From contig VGGV01000005.1 of NCBI GenBank assembly GCA_016868455.1, positions 1 to 64,000 on the forward strand: 64,000 nt of DNA. Reading direction: 5' to 3'. Origin of the DNA: Bacteroidota bacterium (GTDB lineage Bacteria; Bacteroidota; Bacteroidia; Chitinophagales; Chitinophagaceae). The stretch's first letter is position 1. Each line of letters begins with the position of its first letter. Below the pieces are notes generated by a model. It was not told where the DNA came from, made no database searches, and was given only the letters and a program-made list of their open reading frames with translations. Of this stretch, positions 40,879 through 50,700 are shown piece by piece. Made by a program: the position numbers and the translations under genes.

Positions 40879-42660
40879 TTACTTCTTTTTGGCTTTAAAT
40901 GTTCCGTTGGGCTGAATAAAATTTACAGCTGTGATCTCACCTTTTTCATTTGATTCAAACTGAACGCTGTACCCTTTCATTATTTTCAGATCAAATTTGT
41001 TTTTATCAACCGGCACCAGCTCGTATTCAGGCTGACCTTCTATGAAAGCATACAATATCTTTTCTCCCTTTATATAAAATTTTGCTCCCTGGCCAGGTGC
41101 AAATTCAAATTCACCAGTATATTTTTCAAGATCAGCCTTTGATACATCCATTTTTTTTGTTTCTTTTTCAAACTCAATATCCTTAACGCCTGCTTCAAAC
41201 GGAATTGTGAGTTTACTGATATTCCCTTTATCATCTGTATGAAAACTTACTCTGAATGCATCCGACTCATCAAATGCGGGATCCTGCGGATAAGCTTTGT
41301 ACTGATCGTAATGAAAATGTTCGAATCGGATATCAATGTTGTTGAATTTTGAAAAAAGTTTTCCATCTTTCAATGTTATTTCAATGTTGCCATAACCTTT
41401 GCTTGTGAATGTTCCGGTATAATCAGCCAGTTCATGTGATGGTTGGGTATTGAATTTTCTCCCCAGGCTGTCATTTTTTACAACAGCTTTTGCAGCATCT
41501 TTGGATTTATTGGCTGCATCAAGCAAATATTTATTCCAGTTACGGTAAGGAAGTTTCAGCATACGGTCAGCAATAAAATTTCTGATGCTGGATGAAACAC
41601 CTCCCTGGTTGGAAGAAACAAATATCCCGATGCTATCACTTGGAAAAAATCCGGTGGTGGTTATAAATCCATCAATACCTCCGCCATGCTCTACCCTGTA
41701 ATGGCCCCGATAACTTGACATGCCCCATCCCAAACCATAACCTGAGAAATGGACATCCGGATTTTCAGCTCCGGGTACACCGCCACCCATTACCATCTGC
41801 ACGGTCATGGCTTCATTTACATAAGAAGAAGGAATTATTTCTTTTCCATTATACTTTCCGCCATTGATCCATGTGATCAGCCATTTGGCCATATCCTTTG
41901 CACAACTGTTTATTGATCCAGCCGGCCCCATCGCATCAATATTTCTATACGGAATGGATTTGATGATTGAATCTTTTGTTGCATAAGCCAGCGAATGATC
42001 CGGAGAATTTTCCATGTCTTTGGTAGAAAGATTCGTGTTGTTCATACCCAGTGGGATAAATATTTTTTCTTTCATGCTTTCTTCCCAGCTTTTGCCGGTG
42101 AGTTTTTCAATCACCACGCCCTGCGCCAGGTACATAAAATTATTGTACTGCCATTTTTCTCTTAACTCTGCAGTAGGTTCAAAATATTGGATTCGTTCAA
42201 GGAATTCGCTGCGGGAAGCCCACGATGCATACCATGACAGATCATGTCTTGGTAAACCGGTGCGGTGGCACATCATGTCCCTCAAGGTTGCATGACTATT
42301 GGTGTATTCATTCTGAAATTTTAATTCAGGTAAATAATTACGTACAGGTTTATCCAGATCCACTTTTCCATCTTTTTGCAACATGCCGAGGATAGAGGAT
42401 GTAAACGCCTTCGTGCAGGAGCCGATGGCAAATTGGGTGTTTTCAGTAACGGGTAACTTTTTTTTAATGTTACGGTAACCAAAGCCGCCGGTATAAACTA
42501 CTTTCCCTTTTTCAACAACTGCAATGGTAACACCCGCTGCATTCCAATCTTTTAAAACTCTTGCGGCAAATGTATCAAGCCCCTTTAGCCTTGTATCTGC
42601 CGGGGGTTGTGCATTTAGTGCTGAAGAAGCGAAGAGGAATAAGAAAATCAATTTTTTCAT
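40879..42660 (-). CDS. Secreted class C beta-lactamase-like serine hydrolase
   Basis: A signal peptide (MKKLIFLFLFASSALNAQ) precedes a beta-lactamase/transpeptidase-like domain: Ser81-x-x-Lys84 in IGSCTKAFTSS, Tyr-Asn in WQYNNFMYLA and HGG in VEHGGGIDGF. Residues about 410-593 form a lipocalin-like DUF3471 domain (LADYTGTFTSKGYGNIEIT, LEKYTGEFEFAPGQG). Such proteins are usually peptidases or esterases for D-amino acid or ester substrates, and not true beta-lactamases. The 593-residue length is typical of this two-domain class. It lies between the GNAT gene and a PLP enzyme gene, both on the same strand, without tight spacing. Confidence 0.88.
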   Translation of the reverse strand: MKKLIFLFLFASSALNAQPPADTRLKGLDTFAARVLKDWNAAGVTIAVVEKGKVVYTGGFGYRNIKKKLPVTENTQFAIGSCTKAFTSSILGMLQKDGKVDLDKPVRNYLPELKFQNEYTNSHATLRDMMCHRTGLPRHDLSWYASWASRSEFLERIQYFEPTAELREKWQYNNFMYLAQGVVIEKLTGKSWEESMKEKIFIPLGMNNTNLSTKDMENSPDHSLAYATKDSIIKSIPYRNIDAMGPAGSINSCAKDMAKWLITWINGGKYNGKEIIPSSYVNEAMTVQMVMGGGVPGAENPDVHFSGYGLGWGMSSYRGHYRVEHGGGIDGFITTTGFFPSDSIGIFVSSNQGGVSSSIRNFIADRMLKLPYRNWNKYLLDAANKSKDAAKAVVKNDSLGRKFNTQPSHELADYTGTFTSKGYGNIEITLKDGKLFSKFNNIDIRFEHFHYDQYKAYPQDPAFDESDAFRVSFHTDDKGNISKLTIPFEAGVKDIEFEKETKKMDVSKADLEKYTGEFEFAPGQGAKFYIKGEKILYAFIEGQPEYELVPVDKNKFDLKIMKGYSVQFESNEKGEITAVNFIQPNGTFKAKKK

Positions 42661-42711
42661 ATTTGAAAATTTTATTGAAAATAATTGTGTTCTGGAGTTA
42701 TAAAATTTAGA

Positions 42712-43917
42712 TCAAGACAAAGACTGATCAAGATCTGCAATAATATCCTGTATGTTTTCAATACCCACATTCATCCGTATCAACCCGTCGGTAATGCCAT
42801 ATTTTTCTTTTTCTTCTTTTGGTATCCTGTAGTGCGTCATGGATGCAGGATGTGATAATAAGGTATCAACCGTGCCCAATGAAACGGTTCTCACACACAT
42901 TTTAAGCTTATTCATGAAATCAATACCTGCTTGAAGCCCCCCCTTCAGTTCAAAACTCAGCATGGCGCCCGGATACCGCATTTGTTTCATGGCTGTGTAG
43001 TGATCGGGATGACTTTCCAGTCCGGTGTAGTTTACTTTCGCCACGGCCGGATGACTTTCCAGGAAATGGGCAACTTCCATCGCATTATGGCAGTGTCTTT
43101 CCATGCGCAGTTCCAGTGTTTTCATTCCCTGAATCAGTAAAAATGCATCAAAGGGGTTGGAGTTGCCGCCCATCAGCCGGTGCACTTGAGTACAAGGGCC
43201 GTTCATAAATTCAATATCTCTTCCGAGTAAGATACCTCCGATGGCAGTGCCGTGCCCGTTTAAAAACTTAGTAGTGGAATGAGCCACAAAGTCCACATCA
43301 TAACGAAATGGCTGCTGCAGGTAAGGTGTGGCAAAAGTGTTATCGCAGGCTGTAATGCAGTTATGTCGTTTCGCCAGCTTTGATAGTTCTACTAAGTCCA
43401 CACATTGAATGGTAGGGTTGGCCGGCGTTTCCAGGTAAAGCATTTTAATAGCCGGGTCGGCTTTCAGGGCTTCTTCTGCTTTGCTCAGGTTTCTCAGGTC
43501 GCAGATAAGGGCTTCAATTTTTAGACCGGGTAAAATAATACTCACCAGTTCATTGGTGCCGCCGTACAAAGAATAATGAGTAAGTATTTTATCACCGGGT
43601 TTTAAGGTGGCCAGCATCAGCGTGGAGATGGCAGCCATTCCGGAAGCATGAAGAATACCTTTTACTTCCTTATTGATCCCGAAAGTTTCCAGGGCAGCAA
43701 TCTTTTCTTCGGCCTCTGTCATAGTGGGGTTTCCCCAGCGGCTGTAGATATACCCTTCTTCTTTTCCGCTAAAGCGGCGCATGCCCTGCTCCGCATCATC
43801 ATACACATACGTACTGCTGGCATAGATAGGCACCTGGTGGGCATACAGGGGTTCCTTCCTGTGTCCTGCATGTATTGCTGCCGAACCCCAACCTGTAAGT
43901 GGAAAACTTTTATCCAT
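42712..43917 (-). CDS. Cys/Met metabolism PLP enzyme (cystathionine gamma-synthase/lyase type)
   Basis: The 401 residues show the trans-sulfuration family: YIYSRWGNPTMTEAEEKIAALE, ASGMAAISTLMLA, HYSLYGGTNELVS, TACDNTFATPYLQQPF, and the PLP lysine in DFVAHSTTKFLNGHG. SLGTVDTLLSHPASMTH near the end is typical for cystathionine gamma-lyase or methionine gamma-lyase. I cannot separate synthase from lyase by sequence alone. No other methionine genes are adjacent. Confidence 0.9.
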   Translation of the reverse strand: MDKSFPLTGWGSAAIHAGHRKEPLYAHQVPIYASSTYVYDDAEQGMRRFSGKEEGYIYSRWGNPTMTEAEEKIAALETFGINKEVKGILHASGMAAISTLMLATLKPGDKILTHYSLYGGTNELVSIILPGLKIEALICDLRNLSKAEEALKADPAIKMLYLETPANPTIQCVDLVELSKLAKRHNCITACDNTFATPYLQQPFRYDVDFVAHSTTKFLNGHGTAIGGILLGRDIEFMNGPCTQVHRLMGGNSNPFDAFLLIQGMKTLELRMERHCHNAMEVAHFLESHPAVAKVNYTGLESHPDHYTAMKQMRYPGAMLSFELKGGLQAGIDFMNKLKMCVRTVSLGTVDTLLSHPASMTHYRIPKEEKEKYGITDGLIRMNVGIENIQDIIADLDQSLS

Positions 43918-43973
43918 AAAAAATCAATGTATGTGGGAAATTTGATTTACCGTTCTGCCACTGTCAAAGCTAA

Positions 43974-44474
43974 ATGAAAATGAAAGAACTGCTGAAACAG
44001 TATGCCACCTATAATATCTGGGCGAGCCAGAAAATTATGGAGGATATCCTTTCTTTACCTGAAGAAAAACAGATGGCCGAACTCCCAAGCAGTTTCAACA
44101 GCCTGCACAAAACCCTCCTGCATATATGGGATGCAGAAAGCATCTGGTGGCAGCGAATGAAGCTGCATGAGCGGATCATCCGGCCCAGTGAAAACTTTAA
44201 AGGAAGTATAAGGGATGTTGCAAACGGGCTAAACAGCCAGTCAAAACAATGGGAAGACTGGATTGCCGGCGCATCAGACCTTGCACTTGAGCATGTATTT
44301 GAGTATAAAACCTTTGATGGCACTGCTTACAAACAGCCTGTATGGCAGATGCTTCACCATGTTTTCAACCACGGCACTTACCACCGGGGCCAGCTTATCA
44401 ATATGCTGCGGCAGCTTGGGGTTGATAAACTTCCGGGTACCGATTTCATAATCTGGAGCCGGGGTAAAAAATAA
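43974..44474 (+). CDS. DinB-family protein
   Basis: A 166-residue four-helix bundle of the DinB/YfiT type. Metal-binding His residues lie in NSLHKTLLHIWDAESIWW and in MLHHVFNHGTYHRGQLINML, three in total as in the family. Members act as thiol-dependent transferases or hydrolases in some cases; many have no known function despite the DNA-damage name. It is transcribed divergently from the PLP enzyme gene, with a 56-bp gap. The upstream gap carries no exact promoter motif. Confidence 0.88.
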   Translation: MKMKELLKQYATYNIWASQKIMEDILSLPEEKQMAELPSSFNSLHKTLLHIWDAESIWWQRMKLHERIIRPSENFKGSIRDVANGLNSQSKQWEDWIAGASDLALEHVFEYKTFDGTAYKQPVWQMLHHVFNHGTYHRGQLINMLRQLGVDKLPGTDFIIWSRGKK

Positions 44475-44532
44475 TTGGCTTTTTGTTATGTAAAACTTTT
44501 TGTTCCTTCATCAGCAGGTAAAATGATTTGCT

Positions 44533-45877
44533 ATGAGGAGGCTGGTACCCCTTTTTACTGCTTTTTTATTTTGTTCCCCCGGCGTTTTTTCACAACTGCT
44601 CAATGGCCGGGTAATGACCGAAAGCGGGGATGATGCCGCCGGGGTTTCTGTCCGTTTTCATAACCGGGCCAATGCCATCACCACCAACAGGGACGGTACG
44701 TTTAAGATTATGGCCACCAAACTGCCGGACACCCTCATTTTTTCTGCTGCGGGATATGAATCTTACAAAGTTGTTATCACAGAAAAAAATATCAAAGACC
44801 CGCATTTTGAAGTGGTGCTGCTGAATAAAAGAAAGGCAATGGATGAGGTGGTAGTTACCGGATTAGGGTCAACAAGAAAAAAAGAAGTGGCTTACACAGC
44901 CACAACTTTCAGCGGGGAAGAACTGGCTGGCAGGGCTTCAGGCCTTGAAGTAACAGAATCGAAATCCGCACCGATAAGGATACGGGGCACTGCATCGGGC
45001 AAGGGTGGCATTAGACCACCCGCAGATAAAGACCTGGATGGTTATTTTGATGCTTACGATACAGATTTAGGCAGATTGAAATTCTTCTTCGCCGATACCA
45101 ACATTGCCCCCCGCACCGGCGCCGCGCCGCCAAATCAAGAATACTCACCGCAGGAGAGGTAAATGACTTCAACAAATGGAAAATGTGGGAGGAGTATACG
45201 GAGAATGAATTTAAGTCCATGGGCAATTTTTGGGGCATCATGCCTAATAAGCGTTATAGTGTGCAGTTGACTGATAAAAAATTCAATGCTATTATTAATG
45301 AACCTGTTTTCCTGGTGCACAAAGAAACCGGTGATACTGCATGGAGGGCCATAACAGATAATACAGGCGAAGCGGAGTTATGGGAGGGTTTCTTTAAAAA
45401 TAGCAAGGATGGCTCCGGATATTATATAGGCGACCGATATGGCAACAAAGTGCAACAACCTTCAGCCTTTGCCAATGGGGTTAACCTGCTAACGGCTGAC
45501 CGGACCTGCGGTGTAACCAACGAAGTGGATATTGCCTTTGTAGTAGATGCTACCGGCAGCATGGGTGATGAAATTGAATTCCTGAAACTGGAGCTGGAAG
45601 ATGTTATCCGTAATACCATGGAAAAACACAAATCGCTTTCATTAAGGGCCGGGTCAGTTTTTTACCGGGATAAAGGCGATCAGTACATAACCAAAAATGT
45701 GGCTTTTCATGATGATTTGCTAAAGACGCTGAACTTTATCAAACTGCAGAGTGCCGGGGGAGGGGGAGATACGCCGGAGGCGGTGGATGAAGCTTTAAGC
45801 ACTGCCCTCGACAGCCTTCAATGGAACCCCAATGCCCGCACCAGATTATTATTTCTTGTGCTGGATGCGCCGGGCAC
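44533..45877 (+). pseudogene. VWA-domain surface protein with CarboxypepD-like N terminus, frameshifted and 3'-truncated
   Basis: The protein starts with a signal peptide and a carboxypeptidase-regulatory-like domain (LLNGRVMTESGDDAAGVSV, DTLIFSAAGYESYKVV), then a TonB-box-like region (DEVVVTGLGSTRK). The frame ends in SPQER at 45160, but the +1 frame continues without a break: RILTAGEVNDFNKWKMW, then a VWA domain whose MIDAS motif is DIAFVVDATGSMGDE. A one-base indel in GC-rich 45110-45140 therefore splits the gene. Its 3' end is lost after FLVLDAPG, where the complement of the fabH 5' part begins. Confidence 0.8.
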
Positions 45878-46057
45878 TACCATATTGGAGGTGGCAAGTC
45901 CTTCTCCTTTTAAAATCCTTCTTTCCGAAACCCCGGTTCTTGTTCTTATCCATTCATCGTTGGTGTCCACCATTTTTTCCAGATCAAAATTGGTGAGTTT
46001 GTCTTCCGGAACATATCCGCCAACAGCGGTAATGGCGGCGGTGATCTTCTTATTCAT
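45878..46057 (-). pseudogene. fabH: 3-oxoacyl-ACP synthase III (FabH), 5' fragment
   Basis: The first 60 residues are an unmistakable FabH N terminus: [35 protein letters not shown] and [17 protein letters not shown] complete FabH has about 330 residues; the homology is cut after MVVP at about 45878 and the rest of the frame is antisense to the VWA gene. The catalytic Cys, His and Asn are therefore missing. FabH starts fatty acid synthesis and is normally needed, so another copy must exist or the junction is false. Confidence 0.8.
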
Positions 46058-46152
46058 GTAGTATTAAATGTATTTATAAGCCGCTAAAGGTAGAAAAAAT
46101 GCTTTAGAAGCCGGTATACTTCAGACGAGCGAAAAATTGTTTGCAATAAAAT

Positions 46153-46993
46153 TTACAAACCCTGTTTCTTTAGACTCTTTTTATATTCTTTAACCAGATT
46201 TTTCCTGCTGGAAGTAAGAATGTAATGGGCTGATATTCCAATTCCCGAAAGTCTTGAATGGTAGATTCCCGAGCTGGTTTGTTGTCCTTTAACATTGATT
46301 TCGTAATCTCCTCTTGCGAGATTAAATGAGGTGTAATTTGCCGGCAGGTTTATTTTCAGTAAATTATTATTACTAAGCTTCCATACATAGCCACCTGAGA
46401 AAAGGTAATTAAGCCAAGGTTTAAAATCACTGCTTACTAAGAGTTCTATTCGCAATACAGGAGGCTGACCAAGTGAATCGTATGATGACCATCCTTCATA
46501 AATCTCATCAGGGTAAAAACCGAGTGCAACACCGGCATTAATGTTCCAATAGCCGGTTTTTTTTGTCTGCCCATCTTTTTTCTATTACCATGGGCAAATA
46601 AAAATGCAGGTCAAATATCCTGGTTAATTTGTTGCCTGCTTCAAAATCAGCTTGTCGTACAGGTGTAAAATCTTCTTTTGGAATGAACAATTCATGATTT
46701 CTTGGTATTGCTCTGCCATGCAGCCCTGTAACAAATGAATAGGATTTGTCCCGAACATGAATATAGTAATTAAATCCGGCCTCCCAGCCCCTTATTGTTT
46801 TTGCGTTAAGTGTATAAGGCCCATCCCCATTTGTTGTTTTTGCTTTTTGTGTCCAGTTAGTGGCAAGAACGAAACTGATATGCTTGTGTCTGAATATCCT
46901 GTTTGACCGTTCTAATGGAACTGTTTTTTCTTCCTGACCCCAAGAATTTATTGTGGCGAGAGCCAGCGTTATTAAGGTGAAGCTTGTTCTCAT
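46153..46993 (-). pseudogene. Outer-membrane beta-barrel-like protein with a one-base frameshift in an A run
   Basis: From ATG 46993 a signal peptide (FTLITLALATINSWGQ) and beta-rich segment (HISFVLATNWTQKAK, YYIHVRDKSYSFVTGLHGR) lead to VIEKRWADKKNRLLEH and a stop at 46538. The stop is in the frame created by eight As (minus strand). With seven As the frame continues KTGYWNINAGVALGFYPDE and runs to ILTSSRKNLVKEYKKSL, ending at 46153. It may be slippage in a contingency tract, mutation or a homopolymer error. Family unknown. Confidence 0.75.
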
Positions 46994-47095
46994 ATCAGCA
47001 GAGAGCTAGTGCAGAACGAAAATTGCATTATTTATATTGCTTTCAATGTCAGGGACGTTATTGAAAATTGACCATTGCCTCCTAAATTGCAGCCT

Positions 47096-47677
47096 ATGAT
47101 TGCCTACCTGAAAGGTGAATTTGTGCATAAAAGTCCGGCGGTTGTTCATGTAGATGTGAACGGTGTGGGTTATGATGTACAGATAAGCCTGAATACGTAT
47201 GCCAAAATTCAGCATCTGCAAAACGGTATCCTGCAAACGGTGCTTTTAATACGGGAAGATGCACATATACTTTACGGATTTTTTGACCTGGCAGAAAAAG
47301 AAATGTTCCTTCATTTAATTTCCGTATCCGGTATTGGGGCATCTACAGCCAGGGTCATCTTGTCTTACATGAAGCCTGACGAACTGGCAAAAACAATCAT
47401 ACAATCTGATAGCCGGACGCTGGAAGGGATAAAAGGAATAGGTAAAAAAACCGCAGAAAGGATGGTACTGGAGTTAAAGGATAAACTGGTAAAATTCAGC
47501 CCGGAAACAAATAATTTGCCCATGAAAAACAATACTTTGCACCAAGATGCGTTAAATGCTTTGACCGCTCTCGGCATCAACCGGCAGGCTGCCGGACAGG
47601 CCATTGAAAAGGTTCTGGCGGTTAATTCCAATTTGCCTGTGGAAGAACTGGTTAAATTAGCACTTCGTACCCTCTAA
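47096..47677 (+). CDS. ruvA: Holliday junction branch migration protein RuvA
   Basis: RuvA binds Holliday junctions as a tetramer and loads the RuvB motor. Domain I is MIAYLKGEFVHKS to DAHILYGFFD; the two helix-hairpin-helix motifs are LISVSGIGASTARVIL and LEGIKGIGKKTAERMVLELKDKL; domain III is HQDALNALTALGINRQAAGQAI. The 193-residue length is normal. I use ATG 47096, since the in-frame upstream start adds an unrelated heptapeptide. sprA follows 37 bp downstream, a conserved Bacteroidota gene pair. Confidence 0.96.
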   Translation: MIAYLKGEFVHKSPAVVHVDVNGVGYDVQISLNTYAKIQHLQNGILQTVLLIREDAHILYGFFDLAEKEMFLHLISVSGIGASTARVILSYMKPDELAKTIIQSDSRTLEGIKGIGKKTAERMVLELKDKLVKFSPETNNLPMKNNTLHQDALNALTALGINRQAAGQAIEKVLAVNSNLPVEELVKLALRTL

Positions 47678-47714
47678 GTGACTATTTTGGAAACTAATTG
47701 ATGGAGAAAAAACC

Positions 47715-50700
47715 TTGAACCTTACAGCTGCCTATATCTTCCGCATTTTGGTATTTATAGCCATGATGCTTGCCTGTACTTTACAGGCATCTGCAGGGTT
47801 TTTCAATCCAGACCATCCACAGAAAAAAAAATCTGCAGTTGACACTTCCCGCTATCCTTTAACCGACCGCCGCGGCGACCCCTACACTTATCCAAACCGG
47901 AATGGTTTTGATTTCAGGGATACATCTTTTATCAAACGCACCATCGAGTATGACCCTAAAACAAAGCAGTATTATATTGTAGAAAAGATAGGCACCCGTT
48001 ACTACCGTACCCCGGTTTTTTTTTCTATGGAAGAATTTGTTCGGATGCAGGGAGAAAAGGATGAAAAGGATTATTTCAAAAAACGGTCGCAGCTGCTGGC
48101 CAATATGAACCGGAGGCTTTTCAAGCCCAAATTCAAGGTGTCGAATGACTGGTTTAACCGCATTATGGGTGTGGGCCCCGATGGTAAAGTAAAAATAGAT
48201 ATCCGGCCATCAGGATATGTGGAACTGCTGGCGGGATACCAGGGCCAGAACATCAAAAATCCTACCTTACCTGAAAGGGCCCGAAAACAGGGCGGCTTTG
48301 ATTTTAACATGAACTCGCAGTTGCAGGTGGATGCCAGTATTGGTGAAAAACTGAAATTACCCATCAACTATAACACCCTGGCCAATTTCAATTTTGAAAA
48401 TCAGCTGAAGCTTGACTTTAAAGGCAAGGATGATGATATCATCAAACAGTTTCAGGCCGGCAATACAAGCTTTGCCACCAAAGGAACACTGATACCCGGG
48501 GCACAATCATTGTTTGGTGTAAAAACACAGATGCAGTTTGGCAAGTTGTGGGTAACAACAGTACTGGCCAACCAGCAATCGCAAAGACAATCGCAAAACC
48601 TGCAGGGGGGTACTGCAGCGCAAGCCTTTAGCCTGAAGGCGGATGAGTACGATGAAAACCGGCATTACCTGCTGGCGCATTACTTCCGCAATAATTATAA
48701 TACAGCCATGCGGCAGTTGCCCATCGTTAATTCAAGGGTTCAGATTTTGCGTATGGAAGTATGGGTAACCAACCGTACCGGCGCCACTACTGAAACAAGA
48801 GATGTGGTCGGTTTTATGGATTTGGGTGAAAGAAATCCTTATCGTACACCCTTGCTGACCGGCGCAGGCGACAACCTGCCAAGAAATGATGCCAACAACC
48901 TTTACAGTGTTATTACAACCAATCCTGCTTACCGGAACTCATCCACTGTTCAAAACCAGTTAACCACTTTCGGACTTTTACCTGTTCAGGATTTTGAAAA
49001 AACATTTGCAAGAAAATTACTGCCGACAGATTTTTATTATAACCCGCAAATTGGTTTTCTTTCACTCAACCAGCCTCTTCAGCCCGATGAGGTGCTGGGT
49101 GTAGCTTACCAGTACACTTATAACGGCCGGGTGTACCAGGTGGGAGAATTTTCACAGGATGTCCCCCCGGATACAACAGGTAGTTCACAAAGGGTGTTGT
49201 TTTTAAAATTATTGAAAGCCACATCACAGCGTACCAATCTTCCCATATGGGACCTGATGATGAAAAACGTTTACTCTGTTGGCTATGGCCAGCTGGAGCG
49301 CCAGGATTTCCAGCTGAATATTACATATGAAGAACCCAGCCTTGGAGAAAAAAGATATTTACCGCCCAATGATGTTAGTGATCCTTACAAGGGCCAGCCA
49401 CTCATAGCTCTCACCAACCTGGACAGGCTGAACAATCAGAACGACCCGCAACCCGATGGTGTGTTTGATTTTGTAGAAGGCTTTACCATCATCTCATCAC
49501 AAAGCCGTATAGTTTTCCCGGTACTGGAACCCTTTGGGCATGACCTGGATTATGTATATGCTACCCAGGCATTGCGCAATCAATACCTCTATTATCCATT
49601 GTATGATACAATTAAAGCTATTGCACAAACCTTTGCCAACCTGAACCGGTTTAAGATAACCGGCAAATCAAAGTCATCAGGCAGCGCATTTGGCGGAAGC
49701 GGTTTTGGCGGCGGCGCACCGGGCGGGCTGGGGGCATTGCCGGGAACTGCTTCCGGCGAGTACCAGCTTGGTTTCAATATTCCCCGCGGCTCCGTTACAG
49801 TAACAGCCAATGGCCAGGTGTTGCAGGAAAATGTGGATTATGAAATTAATTATGACCTCGGTACATTGCGGGTAACCAACCAGGCGGTACTTAATTCGGG
49901 TATACCGGTAAATATCCAGTATGAAAACAACCAGGCTTTTGGTTTCCAGCAAAAGAATTTTATGGGCCTGCGGCTCGACTACATTGCAAACAAAAAACTC
50001 ACCCTGGGTGGCACAATTGTAAGATTGGGAGAAAGGCCCTTTTTTATCAAGCAACTTTACGGCGAAGACCCCATCCGCAATACCATGTATGGTTTTGATG
50101 TGGATTACCGTAATAACCTGCCGCGGCTTACCAAGTGGCTGGATAAACTGCCGGTTTACTCCACCCGTGCCATGTCATCTGTAACAGCAACTGCCGAAGC
50201 CGCCTTGCTCGATCCGGGCCATGCCACACAAATTAATGGGGTAAATATCGTTGATGGTAAGGAAAAAACGGAACGGGGAGGCCAGGTGTATATTGACGAT
50301 TTTGAAGGCACCCGTGCCAATATCGACCTTCGTTTCCCCATCATCAGCTGGCAGCTGGCTTCAATTCCGCAGGGCAATAACAATCTTACCGGTACGGCGC
50401 CGCTCTTTTCTGAGTCATCATTCTATAATGATCTGCGGAGCGGTTATAACAGGGGTAGAATTTCCTGGTACATGATTGAGCCAACATTGCAGGAAAAACG
50501 GAACAACAATAATCCGCTTCGCAATGATCTGGCAGAACTGTCAAAACCGGAAACAAGGCAAGTGCTGAGAAGGGAAATATTTCCAAAGCAGTTTACCCAG
50601 TTTGGTGAAGGCCTGCTCACCACTTTTGACGTTTCTTTCTATCCAAAAGACAAAGGTCCTTACAATTTTGAAAAATCAGCGGCCCGGGTTGATGCCAGCG

